From NCBI RefSeq assembly GCF_036173125.1, contig NZ_CP108054.1, forward strand, positions 7,841,001 to 7,905,000: a DNA stretch of 64,000 bases, in the 5' to 3' direction. The position numbers were made by a program, and so were the translations under genes. The DNA is from Streptomyces sp. NBC_00286. Lineage in GTDB: Bacteria; Actinomycetota; Actinomycetes; Streptomycetales; Streptomycetaceae. The notes under the pieces were generated by a model that saw only the letters and a program-made list of their open reading frames with translations, did not search any database and was not told the origin of the DNA. Of the stretch, positions 43,458 through 51,904 are shown piece by piece; positions within the stretch are counted from its first letter, which is position 1, and each line of letters starts with the position of its first letter.

Positions 43458-44153
43458 ATGACGACCGAGATGCGTGCGGGATACGAGGGAACAGGGCCCG
43501 GAGCGGTTACGCCGGACGGCTGCGCGGTGGAGCTGTATGCGCGACTGCCCGTCGGTGACGAGCCGGACATCATCAGCGGGGCCGTGCCCGCGGGGGCGCA
43601 CATCCTCGAACTGGGCTGCGGGGTGGGGCGGATGACGCATCCGCTTCTGGAGCGGGGGTTCACGGTCACGGCGGTGGACGAGTCGGCGGAGATGCTGGAG
43701 CGGGTGCTAGGGGCTCGCACGATATGCGGTCCGATCGAGACGCTGTCGCTGGGGGAGAAGTTCGACGTGGTGATGCTCGCGTCGTTCCTCGTGCACACCG
43801 GTGACGTCGAGGTGCGGCGCGGGATGCTGGACGTCTGCCGGAGCCATGTCGCGGACGACGGGTGCGTGTTGATCCAGCGCGAGGGAGAGGACTACCACAC
43901 GAATCTGCCACGCGAGACGCGTGATCCGAGCGGGTTCACGGTGCGGATGCTGTCCGCGGAGCCGGTCGGGGACGGGGTGAACTCGGTGCGCGCGGAGTAT
44001 GTCTTCCCGGACGCGATATGGACCCAGACGTTCCTTGCCCGACCGCTCACGAAGGGCCAGTTCGAGGAAGCGCTGGCGGAGGCGGGGCTGAAGGTCGACC
44101 GGTATCTGACGGAGGACGGGATATGGGTGCGGGCGGTTCCGGCGGGGGCGTGA
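43458..44153 (+). CDS. Class I SAM-dependent methyltransferase
   Basis: 231 residues. Motif I AHILELGCGVGRMTHPLLERGFTVTAVDESAEMLERV binds SAM; FDVVMLASFLVHTGD and ADDGCVLIQREGEDYHTN follow as motifs II and III. Substrate unknown. ATG 43458 was chosen because the upstream residues of the longer frame run into the preceding coding region out of place and the core begins soon after. It follows the acyltransferase-like gene with 62 bases between; cotranscription is possible. The stop TGA is itself part of the first GTGAGTTTG motif of the array downstream. Confidence 0.82.
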   Translation: MTTEMRAGYEGTGPGAVTPDGCAVELYARLPVGDEPDIISGAVPAGAHILELGCGVGRMTHPLLERGFTVTAVDESAEMLERVLGARTICGPIETLSLGEKFDVVMLASFLVHTGDVEVRRGMLDVCRSHVADDGCVLIQREGEDYHTNLPRETRDPSGFTVRMLSAEPVGDGVNSVRAEYVFPDAIWTQTFLARPLTKGQFEEALAEAGLKVDRYLTEDGIWVRAVPAGA

Positions 44154-44367
44154 GTTTGGGGCGGCGGGTGGCGTGAGCTCGGGTTGACGGGCAGCGGCCG
44201 CGGGCCGCGGGGGAGTGAGTTTGCGTCGGCGGCGGGTGGTGTGAGCCTGGCGCGACTCGGCAGCAGGCAGCCGGGCAGCGGGCCGCAGGTGGCGTGAGTT
44301 TGGGGGGTGATGGGTAATGAGTTTCGCGGTTCGGCGGAGAACTCCGCTTGCCGAGCGATGAGTTTCG
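44150..44367 (+). repeat. Seven copies of RTGAGYYY motif before DoxX
   Basis: GTGAGTTTGG 44150, GTGAGCTC 44173, GTGAGTTTG 44215, GTGAGCCTGG 44241, GTGAGTTTGG 44294, ATGAGTTTCG 44317, ATGAGTTTCG 44358. The spacings are 23, 42, 26, 53, 23 and 41 bases, so short and long gaps alternate. Also recurrent are GGGTGGCGTGAG and GCAGCGG(C)CCGC. A degenerate tandem array filling the gap before the DoxX gene; see findings. Confidence 0.6.
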
Positions 44368-44427
44368 GGAAGCGGGCCGGTCTACCTCTCTGACAGCAAC
44401 GCGAACCGCTTCACCCAGGAGAACCTC

Positions 44428-44883
44428 ATGTCCGAGACCGCCGCTTCCGCCGCCTCCGTGAACTCCGGCATCGTCGTCGCCGAATCCGCGACCGCTCGTG
44501 GCCGCCGCGCCCGAATCGCCCTGCGTGGCCTGCAGGTTGTACTCGCTCTCTTCTTCGGCTTCGCGAGCGCGCTGCCCAAGCTGATCGGGCACGAATCGGC
44601 CGTCGAGTCCTTCGAGAAGATCGGCTGGGGCAGCGCGGGCATGTACAGCATCGGAGTGCTCGAACTGCTCGGCGGTATCGCCCTGTTGATTCCGCTGCTG
44701 TCGTCGGTGGCGGCGGTTTCGCTGAGCGCCTTGATGGTGGGCGCCTTCATCACGCAACTCGCCGTCTTCGACGGTCAGTACGCCGCGACTCCGCTGATCC
44801 TGATAGTCCCGCTGGCCTTGATCGCCTACGCACGCCGGAGTCACAACGCCGAGCTGCTGCGGCTCATACGACGACGGTCGTGA
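44428..44883 (+). CDS. DoxX family membrane protein
   Basis: 151 residues, four hydrophobic helices: LRGLQVVLALFFGFASALPKL, SIGVLELLGGIALLIPLLSS, VAAVSLSALMVGAFITQLAVF and PLILIVPLALIAYA, the DoxX-like layout (small quinone/redox-linked membrane proteins). ATG 44428 has AGGAGAA upstream. The 25-residue N-terminal Ala/Ser tail is unusual but not rare. Preceded by the repeated GTGAG/ATGAG array, whose last copy ends 60 bases before the start. Partner and substrate unknown. Confidence 0.85.
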   Translation: MSETAASAASVNSGIVVAESATARGRRARIALRGLQVVLALFFGFASALPKLIGHESAVESFEKIGWGSAGMYSIGVLELLGGIALLIPLLSSVAAVSLSALMVGAFITQLAVFDGQYAATPLILIVPLALIAYARRSHNAELLRLIRRRS

Positions 44884-44929
44884 CCCCTTAGTCGGACGGC
44901 GTCCGGTGCGGGGGAGGGGGCCGCGCGGG

Positions 44930-45000
44930 GCGCTCCGCTGGGGGTGCGGTTTGGAGCTGCGGGTCCATTGTGGCTGGTCGCGCAGTTCCCCGCGCCCCTT
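44930..45000 (+). repeat. Dispersed intergenic repeat, copy 5
   Basis: Near-identical in order to the copy at 1916-1984: GCGCTCCGCTGGGGG, GGAGCTGCGGGT, GTGGCTGGTCGCGCAGTTCC, CCGCGCCCCTT. It runs straight into a hairpin pair at 44991-45045. Confidence 0.8.
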
Positions 45001-45045
45001 AAGGGGCGCGCTAGCCAGACTTCGGCAAGTCCGGCTAGCGCGCCC
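44991..45045. terminator. Overlapping hairpins after DoxX
   Basis: CGCGCCCCTTAAGGGGCGCG (44991-45010) is a perfect 20-bp palindrome. A second, longer hairpin uses 45004-45045: GGGCGCGCTAGCC, A, GACTT, loop CGGC, AAGTC, C, GGCTAGCGCGCCC. The two share GGGCGCG, so only one can form at a time. Lies between convergent DoxX and S4 genes. Confidence 0.75.
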
Positions 45046-45097
45046 ACCCTGGGCCGCCGCGCCAACAGTATCGGGGTGCCTGCGCGGGGCAGGGTGA

Positions 45098-45601
45098 TCA
45101 ACGTGGGCCGGCGCCGGAGCCGGAGGCCGGTCCAGGGCCAGGCCCCGCCAAGCCCCGTAGGCGTTCCAGTTCGCGGCGGTCGCGTTTGGTGGGGCGGCCG
45201 GTGCCTCGGTCGCGGATGCCTGCGGGGGCGACCGCTTCGCGGGGTGGGGGTGGTGGGGAGTTGTCGATGTAGCACTCGGCGGCTACAGGGGCTCCGACTC
45301 GTTTGCGGATCAGGCGCTTGACGACGACGATCCGTTCGCGGCCGTCGCGGCGCAGGCGGACCTCGTCGCCGACGCGGAGGGAGTGTGCGGGCTTGACACG
45401 TTCGCCGTTCACGCGGACGTGGCCACCGCGACAGGCGGTGGCGCCCATCGAGCGGGTCTTGACGAGACGTACGGACCAGATCCAGCTGTCGACGCGGACG
45501 GTCTCACCGTTCGCGGGGGCGGCGGCCTTCGCGGCGGCCACGGCTTCGGCCGAGCCGACCGTGCGCTCGCCCGTGCCGTTCCTCTGAGGTCCTGAAGCCA
45601 T
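45098..45601 (-). CDS. S4-domain RNA-binding protein (Hsp15-like)
   Basis: 167 residues. The core VRVDSWIWSVRLVKTRSMGATACRGGHVRVNGERVKPAHSLRVGDEV is an S4 RNA-binding fold like Hsp15, which rescues stalled 50S subunits. The C-terminal part is Pro-rich (PPPPPREAVAP) and then basic (RPTKRDRRELERLRGL), longer than Hsp15. Starts at ATG 45601. Convergent with the DoxX gene and the repeat. Probably acts on ribosomes under stress; that is inferred from the family. Confidence 0.85.
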   Translation of the reverse strand: MASGPQRNGTGERTVGSAEAVAAAKAAAPANGETVRVDSWIWSVRLVKTRSMGATACRGGHVRVNGERVKPAHSLRVGDEVRLRRDGRERIVVVKRLIRKRVGAPVAAECYIDNSPPPPPREAVAPAGIRDRGTGRPTKRDRRELERLRGLAGPGPGPASGSGAGPR

Positions 45602-45996
45602 GCTTCGACCTTAGCCCTCGGGAAGCGGGTAGTCGGAGCCCTTTTGTACCCCGCCTTACATCCGCATCCCGGGCATACCGTTGTGGGCATGGACAACAGC
45701 GTCTCTGGAACTCTTGAGGATCCTGGGTTACCGCGTGGCCCCGAGGGGGTGGAAGCGGTAACGAGCTCGGACGAGTCCGGGCCGATCCTTGGGCAGAGCC
45801 CGTGTGCGGCGTCACTGGCGGTGACGCGGTGCCGGCGTCTGGACTGTGGCCGGCTCTTTCGAGTGGTCACACCCTGGGATCGCCGCCCCGCCGGACGCTG
45901 AACCGATCACCGCAGGTGACCGCGATGCCGGTGGCGGGGATCGCGCGCATTTCAAGCACGCGGCGTGTATGTCGGGTAGAACGAGAGGCAGTCCAT
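45602..45996. other. 395-bp gap with one weak small ORF
   Basis: Between the divergent S4 and uracil-DNA glycosylase genes. Besides one 70-codon frame (listed separately), nothing clear is seen; the direct upstream of the glycosylase has GAGAGGCAG before ATG 45997. Confidence 0.5.
45689..45901 (+). CDS. Possible 70-residue protein (uncertain)
   Basis: ATG 45689 with GGG upstream; the frame reads MDNSVSGTLEDPGLPRGPEG onward, ending in CRRLDCGRLFRVVTPWDRRPAGR. Third-position GC is only about 70%, lower than neighbours, and it contains a TTA codon (a bldA-dependent leucine codon in streptomycetes). No family recognised. Could be a short developmental gene or chance. Confidence 0.35.
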   Translation: MDNSVSGTLEDPGLPRGPEGVEAVTSSDESGPILGQSPCAASLAVTRCRRLDCGRLFRVVTPWDRRPAGR

Positions 45997-46857
<861 letters not shown>

Positions 46858-46866
46858 GGTCGCCCG

Positions 46867-47868
46867 ATGCCTCTTTATCCGGAGATCGAACCGTACGACC
46901 ACGGCATGCTCGATGTCGGCGACGGCAACCACGTCTACTGGGAGGTGTGCGGCAATCCGCGTGGCAAGCCCGCGGTGGTGCTGCACGGCGGGCCCGGTAC
47001 CGGGAGCAACCCCTTCTTCCGGCGGTACTTCGACCCGGCCGCGTACCGCATCGTCCTCCTCGACCAGCGCGGCTGCGGACGCTCGATGCCGCACGCGAGC
47101 GCGTACGACACCGACATGAGCGTCAACACGACGGCGCACATCATCGCCGACCTGGAGCTGCTGCGAGCTCACCTCGGTATCGAGCGGTGGCTGGTGTGGG
47201 GCGTGTCGTGGGGGTCGGTGCTCGGGCTGCGGTATGCGCAGACGCACCCTGGTGCCGTATCCGAGCTGGTGCTGACGGCGGTCGCGACCGGTGCCAGCCG
47301 TGAGGTGGCCCTGATGACCAGAGGGCTCGGGCAGTTCTTCCCCGAGGCCTTCGAGCGGTTCCTCGCGGAGCTGCCAGAGGACGAGGACAAGCGCGAGGGG
47401 AATCTGGCGGCGGCGTACAACCGGCTGATCGAGTCGCCCGACCCCGAGGTGCGGGCGCGGGCGGCACGGGCCTGGACCGACTGGGAGACGGCCATGGCTC
47501 CCGCCCCGCCGCGTTCGATCCCCCGGTACGAGGACCCGGTGTTCCGCATGGGCTTCGTCCGCACGGTCACCCACTACTGGGGCAACGACCACTTCCTCGG
47601 CGAGGGCAACGAAGAGGGAGTGGTCCTCCGCGACGCCCTCCGCCTCAAGGACATCCCCGGCACCCTCGTCCAGGGCAGCCTCGACCCCGGCAACCTCCTC
47701 GGCACCGTCTGGCGCCTCCACCACGCCTGGCCCGGAAGCGAATTGATCATGATCGACGACGTGGGCCACAACGCGGGAGCGGCGGACGCCGTGGACGCGC
47801 TGGTCGCGACGACGGATCGGTACGCGACGGACGGGTACACGACAGGCCGGCACGCGGCGTCCCGCTGA
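46867..47868 (+). CDS. pip: Prolyl aminopeptidase (alpha/beta hydrolase)
   Basis: 333 residues. Proline iminopeptidase family S33: oxyanion motif LHGGPGTGSNPFFRRYFDPAAYRIVLLDQRGCGRSMPHA, nucleophile elbow WGVSWGSVLGLRYA (Ser in GxSxG), and the cap region rich in Glu/Arg, with acid/His in GSLDPGNLLGTVWRLH and DDVGHNAG. Releases N-terminal proline. ATG 46867, nine bases after the glycosylase stop, so probably cotranscribed. Confidence 0.93.
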   Translation: MPLYPEIEPYDHGMLDVGDGNHVYWEVCGNPRGKPAVVLHGGPGTGSNPFFRRYFDPAAYRIVLLDQRGCGRSMPHASAYDTDMSVNTTAHIIADLELLRAHLGIERWLVWGVSWGSVLGLRYAQTHPGAVSELVLTAVATGASREVALMTRGLGQFFPEAFERFLAELPEDEDKREGNLAAAYNRLIESPDPEVRARAARAWTDWETAMAPAPPRSIPRYEDPVFRMGFVRTVTHYWGNDHFLGEGNEEGVVLRDALRLKDIPGTLVQGSLDPGNLLGTVWRLHHAWPGSELIMIDDVGHNAGAADAVDALVATTDRYATDGYTTGRHAASR

Positions 47869-47938
47869 CGCCAACGCGCACCGTCCCGTCCAACCCATGC
47901 CCTCCACCATGTCTCCCAGAGTCGGCCTCGGAGCCGGC

Positions 47939-48598
47939 CTAGGAGCCGCCCCCTGCGTCGCCAAAGAGCTGCCGCACCGTAGAGCGGTAGTTGGCCTGGA
48001 CGTGGGCGAGAGCGTGGGTGCGGGCGCGTTCCGGGTCGCCGGAGGCGATGGCGGCGTACAACTCGCGGTGTTCTACGAGGAGTTGGGGCCACTCCTCGTT
48101 CTGGTGGGTGAGCCAGCGTACGCGGCCTGCGACCGGTTCCATGACCGAGATGAGCAGGCCGTTGTCGGCCATCGCCAGGATGCGGTCGTGGAAGCGGGTG
48201 TTGATCTCGGGGATCGCCTCCGCGTCCTCGGCCTGGGTCGCAGCGGCCGCGCGGTCGAGGAGTTCCTCCAGTTCGGCGAGGTCGGCCCGGGTCGCGCGCT
48301 GGGCCGCGAGCCCGGTGGCGTACACCTCCAGGGCCTCGCGGAGCTCGAAGAGTTCCTTGACGTCTGTCGGGGTCAGCGGGCGTACGACGGTGCGGCGCGG
48401 GGTCTCGAAGTGGACGAAGCCCTCGGCGACCAGGGCGCGGATGGCCTCGCGGACCGGGACGCGGGAGACCCCGAAGCGGTCGGCCAGCTCGCGCTCGACC
48501 AGCCGGTCGCCGGGCCGCAGCCGCCCGGTGATGATCTCCTGCCGCAGTGTGGCGAGGACTCGTTCACGGACCGCCCCCAGCGGTTCCACCGTTGTCAT
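47939..48598 (-). CDS. GntR family transcriptional regulator (FadR/FCD type)
   Basis: 219 residues. Winged helix at 20-75 (VLATLRQEIITGRLRPGDRLVERELADRFGVSRVPVREAIRALVAEGFVH), then an FCD effector domain (PTDVKELFELREALEVYATGLAA, FHDRILAMADNGLLI, HREIYAAIASGDPERARTHALAHVQ-like). Divergent from the NCS1 permease gene across 294 bp containing a perfect TTTGGTATACCAAA palindrome, so it very likely represses the permease/racemase operon and itself, with a nucleobase- or hydantoin-type ligand. ATG 48598. Confidence 0.92.
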   Translation of the reverse strand: MTTVEPLGAVRERVLATLRQEIITGRLRPGDRLVERELADRFGVSRVPVREAIRALVAEGFVHFETPRRTVVRPLTPTDVKELFELREALEVYATGLAAQRATRADLAELEELLDRAAAATQAEDAEAIPEINTRFHDRILAMADNGLLISVMEPVAGRVRWLTHQNEEWPQLLVEHRELYAAIASGDPERARTHALAHVQANYRSTVRQLFGDAGGGS

Positions 48599-48690
48599 GG
48601 CTCCATCTTCGCCGAACCGGGGGCTGTTTTACCGAGCTGTAACCGCATGGACATTGCCGGGTGTCGTTGACGGCGGGACCATAACGCAAG

Positions 48691-48704
48691 TTTGGTATAC
48701 CAAA
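48691..48704. promoter_or_regulatory. GntR-type operator TTTGGTATACCAAA
   Basis: Perfect 14-bp palindrome in the divergent gap, with the GTATAC core common to FadR-subfamily GntR sites. 93 bp from the GntR start and 189 bp from the permease start. A longer reading of the permease would start inside it and is rejected. Confidence 0.8.
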
Positions 48705-48892
48705 TAGCAGGCGAGCACCGAGCGGCCACCCCCGCTCACGAACGCGAGCGATCATCCCCCGCCCGCGACCGCGAGCGACCACCTTCCGCTCGCGCCGCCC
48801 CGGTCCCATCCGCTCCCCAACCCCCCGTCCCCATCCCGCTCCCCACACCCCCGGCTCCCTCCCCGCCCTCCGTCCCTCCCCCTGGAGGCCCC

Positions 48893-50374
48893 GTGTCCCT
48901 CGCCGATCCGGCCGCAGCCCAGAGCGCCACCGAGTTCGTCCCCGATCCCCGGCTCACCAACGAAGACCTCGCCCCCGCGAAGAAGCGCAACTGGAAGGTC
49001 TTCGACCTCTTCGCCATGTGGATGTCCGACGTCCACAACCTCGGCAACTACACCTTCGCCGCGGGCCTGCTGGTCCTCGGCATGAACGTGTGGCAGGTCT
49101 TCACATCCCTGCTCGTCGGCTTCGTGATCATCTACATCGGCATGAACTGGATGGGGAAGATCGGGCAGCGTCACGGCGTGCCCTTCCCGGTCGTCAGCCG
49201 CATCAGCTTCGGCGTCTGGGGCGCCAACATCCCCGCCCTGATCAGGGCCGTCATCGCGATCATGTGGTACGGAATCCAGACCTACCTGGCCTCCGTCGCC
49301 GTCAACATCATGCTGCTGGCCGCCTGGCCGGGCCTCGAGTCCTGGACGCACAACTCCTTCCTGGGGCTGCACCAGCTCGGCTGGTGCACCTTCATCGCCC
49401 TGTGGCTCATCCAGGCGGCGATCATCAGCCAGGGCATGGAGTCGGTGCGTAAGTTCCAGGACTTCTGCGGTCCGGCGATCTGGATCGTGATGATCGCGCT
49501 CGCCGTGTGGATCCTCGCCAAGGCCGGCTGGACCATCTCGCTCACCGACACCCCGAACCCGGTCTCGGTGGGCGAGCAGTGGCGGCAGTGGTTCGGCGCG
49601 ATCGGGCTCATCCTCGCCACGTACGGCACCCTGATGCTCAACTTCTGCGACTTCTCGCGCTTCTCGCCGAACTACAAGACCGTCAAGCGCGGCAACTTCT
49701 GGGGCCTGCCCATCAACTCGACGGCGTTCGTGGTCGTCTCGGTCATCGTCACGGCGGGCTCGATCGAGGTCTTCGGCAAGGCCCACACCGAACCGGCCTA
49801 CCTCGTCGCCGAGATCGGCAACACCTGGGTACTGGTGCTGGGCGCGCTGACCTTCGCCATCGCCACCATGGGCGTCAACATTGTCGCCAACTTCGTCTCA
49901 CCGGCGTACGACCTGGCGAACGTCTGGCCGCAGAAGATCACCTTCAAGGTCGGCGGCATGATCAGCACGGTGGCCGCGCTGCTGGTGACCCCGTGGAACC
50001 TCTTCTCCAACCCCACCGTGGTCAACTACTTCCTCGGCGGCCTCGGCGCCTTCCTGGGCCCGCTGTTCGGTGTGATCATGCTCGACTACTTCTGGATCAA
50101 GCGCGGCCGTATCGACGTCGGCGCGCTCTTCGACGCCACACCCGGGTCCCGCTACTACTACCGCAAGGGCGTCAACCCCAAGGCTCTGTGGGCGTTCCTG
50201 CCCGCGGCGGCGGTGTCGGCGGTGCTCGCGCTGGTGAAGGACTTCAGCGCCGTGGCTCCGTACTCCTGGTTCATCGGCACGGCGATGGCCGCCGGTACGT
50301 ACGCCCTGCTCTGCCGCCCGGAGCGCGCCGCCGCCGAAGCCGTTGCCTCCCAGCCCGCAGCTGTGGAGGGCTGA
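48893..50374 (+). CDS. NCS1 family nucleobase/hydantoin permease
   Basis: 493 residues. About 12 membrane helices; FDLFAMWMSDVHNLGNYTFAAGLLVLGMNVWQ, FPVVSRISFGVWGANIPALIRAVIAIMWYGIQTYLAS, and NFCDFSRFSPNYKTVKRGNFWGLPIN are NCS1 signatures (Mhp1/PucI/CodB type). It imports cytosine, allantoin, uracil or hydantoin with cations. GTG 48893 has GGAGG upstream, which decides the start over an upstream Pro-rich frame. Operon with a hydantoin racemase and governed by the divergent GntR, so hydantoin or allantoin is the likely cargo. Confidence 0.9.
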   Translation: MSLADPAAAQSATEFVPDPRLTNEDLAPAKKRNWKVFDLFAMWMSDVHNLGNYTFAAGLLVLGMNVWQVFTSLLVGFVIIYIGMNWMGKIGQRHGVPFPVVSRISFGVWGANIPALIRAVIAIMWYGIQTYLASVAVNIMLLAAWPGLESWTHNSFLGLHQLGWCTFIALWLIQAAIISQGMESVRKFQDFCGPAIWIVMIALAVWILAKAGWTISLTDTPNPVSVGEQWRQWFGAIGLILATYGTLMLNFCDFSRFSPNYKTVKRGNFWGLPINSTAFVVVSVIVTAGSIEVFGKAHTEPAYLVAEIGNTWVLVLGALTFAIATMGVNIVANFVSPAYDLANVWPQKITFKVGGMISTVAALLVTPWNLFSNPTVVNYFLGGLGAFLGPLFGVIMLDYFWIKRGRIDVGALFDATPGSRYYYRKGVNPKALWAFLPAAAVSAVLALVKDFSAVAPYSWFIGTAMAAGTYALLCRPERAAAEAVASQPAAVEG

Positions 50375-50376
50375 AC

Positions 50377-51096
50377 GTGCGGATCGTCGTCACCAACTGC
50401 AATACGACGCAGGAGATGACCGCGGAGATCGTACGAGGTGCCCGGGCCGCCGCAGGCCCGGGCACCACCGTGACCGGTCTGACCCCCGCCTGGGGGCCCG
50501 AGTCCGTCGAGGGCTGGCTCGACAGTTACCTCTCGGCGGCGGCCGTCCTCGACACCCTGCGGACGTACGACGAGCCGTACGACGCCGTCGTCATGGCGGG
50601 GTTCGGGGAGCACGGGCGCGAGGGCGTACGGGAACTCGTGGACGTACCCGTCGTCGACATCACCGAGGCCGCGGCCCATCTCGCCTGCCTGCTCGGGCGA
50701 CGGTACGGCGTCGTCACGACGCTGGAGCGCTCGCGCGGACAGATCGAGGACAGCCTGTACGCGGCCGGGGTCGCCCAGAACTGCGCCGCCGTCGTCGGCA
50801 CGGGCCTCGGCGTCCTCGACCTCGGCGACTCCGTCCGCACGGAGGAGGCCTTCGTGACCGCCGCCGAACGGGCCCGCGACGCCGGCGCGGAGGTACTGGT
50901 ACTCGGCTGCGCCGGAATGACGGGACTCCAGCGGGTGGTCGGCGAGAAACTGGGGCTGCCGGTCGTCGACGGGGTCGCCGCGGCCGTGAAGCTCGCCGAG
51001 TCGCTGGTGAGCCTGGGGCTGACGACGAGCCGCGCCGGGAGTTACGCGAAACCGCTGCCGAAGAGGCGGAGTTGGGGCCCGACAGACGCTTCGTAG
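50377..51096 (+). CDS. Asp/Glu/hydantoin racemase family protein
   Basis: 239 residues. MRIVVTNCNTTQEMT opening; first catalytic Cys region RRYGVVTTLERSRGQIEDSL without Cys here, second EVLVLGCAGMTGL with Cys near residue 178, and the early DAVVMAGFGEHGREG where other family members have G-C-F-x-D. So one of the two expected catalytic Cys (proton donor/acceptor) may be replaced. Racemises 5-substituted hydantoins or allantoin. Starts two bases after the permease stop, so coupled to it. No hydantoinase gene is in the window. Confidence 0.85.
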   Translation: MRIVVTNCNTTQEMTAEIVRGARAAAGPGTTVTGLTPAWGPESVEGWLDSYLSAAAVLDTLRTYDEPYDAVVMAGFGEHGREGVRELVDVPVVDITEAAAHLACLLGRRYGVVTTLERSRGQIEDSLYAAGVAQNCAAVVGTGLGVLDLGDSVRTEEAFVTAAERARDAGAEVLVLGCAGMTGLQRVVGEKLGLPVVDGVAAAVKLAESLVSLGLTTSRAGSYAKPLPKRRSWGPTDAS

Positions 51097-51099
51097 TGC

Positions 51100-51528
51100 C
51101 TACGGTGTGGCGTCGGGCTCGGGCTCAGGCTCGGGCACGACGGCCGTCGCCGTGATCTCCACGAGCTGGTCCGGATAACCGAGACAAGCGACCCCGAGGA
51201 GAGTCGACGCGTGCGGGCCGGTGCTGAGCCCGGAGGCCTCGACGACGTTCCAGACCTCCGAGAGCACCGCGGGGTCGCTCGTCACGACGTACACGTCGGT
51301 GTACGCGACATGCGCCAACTCGCTGCCGATCGCCCGCAGTTGCTCACTCAGATTCGCGATGACCTGCTCGGCCTGCCGTACCGGGTCGCCTTCGCCTACG
51401 AGATTTCCGTCGGCGTCGAGGGGGACGGAGCCGGCGAGGAACGCAAGCCGCGTGCCCGCTTCGACCACGGAGGCGTGGGAGTAGGTCGGGGGCGGGAAGA
51501 GGGTGGGGACGGTGACGCGCTGGAGCAT
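51100..51528 (-). CDS. RidA family protein (YjgF/YER057c/UK114)
   Basis: 142 residues. HASVVEAGTRLAFLAGSVPLDADGNLVGEGDPVRQAEQVIANLSEQLRAIGSELAHVAYTDVYVVT and the late LLGVACLGYPDQLVEITATAV match RidA-like trimeric proteins that hydrolyse reactive enamine/imine intermediates; the conserved Arg of the true RidA site is not clearly present, so it may be a YjgF subgroup with other use. ATG 51528 has GGGAGG four bases upstream. Convergent with the racemase gene; stops three bases apart. Confidence 0.88.
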   Translation of the reverse strand: MLQRVTVPTLFPPPTYSHASVVEAGTRLAFLAGSVPLDADGNLVGEGDPVRQAEQVIANLSEQLRAIGSELAHVAYTDVYVVTSDPAVLSEVWNVVEASGLSTGPHASTLLGVACLGYPDQLVEITATAVVPEPEPEPDATP

Positions 51529-51540
51529 GGGACCTCCCAA

Positions 51541-51904
51541 GGGTCAGGGATCGGCGGGTCTCATCAAGGAGTGACTTGCGGTTACTTACGGCGGCTTGGC
51601 CTTCGGCGACTTGACGAGAAATGACCTTCCGATCCTGCGCGTGGCAGGGCCGGTCGCGCATCCGAGTTTTCGGGTGGGAGCGGGGGAGCGGGATAGGACG
51701 GACGGCGGCTTCGCCCCGCCCTTACGAGACGACCCGGCCCTACCGCCGAGTAGCTCAACTCCCGCCATTTTCACAGGGGGTGGTGGCCGGAACGTTATCC
51801 CGGAACCGTATGATCCCTTGCGTCTTCAAGCACGGCTGGCGCACGGGGCCCGTATGCCCCAGTAGCCGTCAGGAACGAGCACGGAACCCGTAAGGATCCC
51901 CCCG
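51541..51904. other. 364-bp gap with no gene seen
   Basis: Between the divergent RidA and PGRP-amidase genes. Short frames here lack codon bias and ribosome sites. AGGATCC-CCCC just before ATG 51905 is the ribosome-site region of the amidase. I see no riboswitch-like structure. Confidence 0.5.

Noticed and set aside
48692..48892. A 67-residue N-terminal extension of the NCS1 permease
   Set aside because: It would begin with TTG inside the GntR operator, is Pro/Arg-rich without fold, and a good ribosome site precedes GTG 48893.
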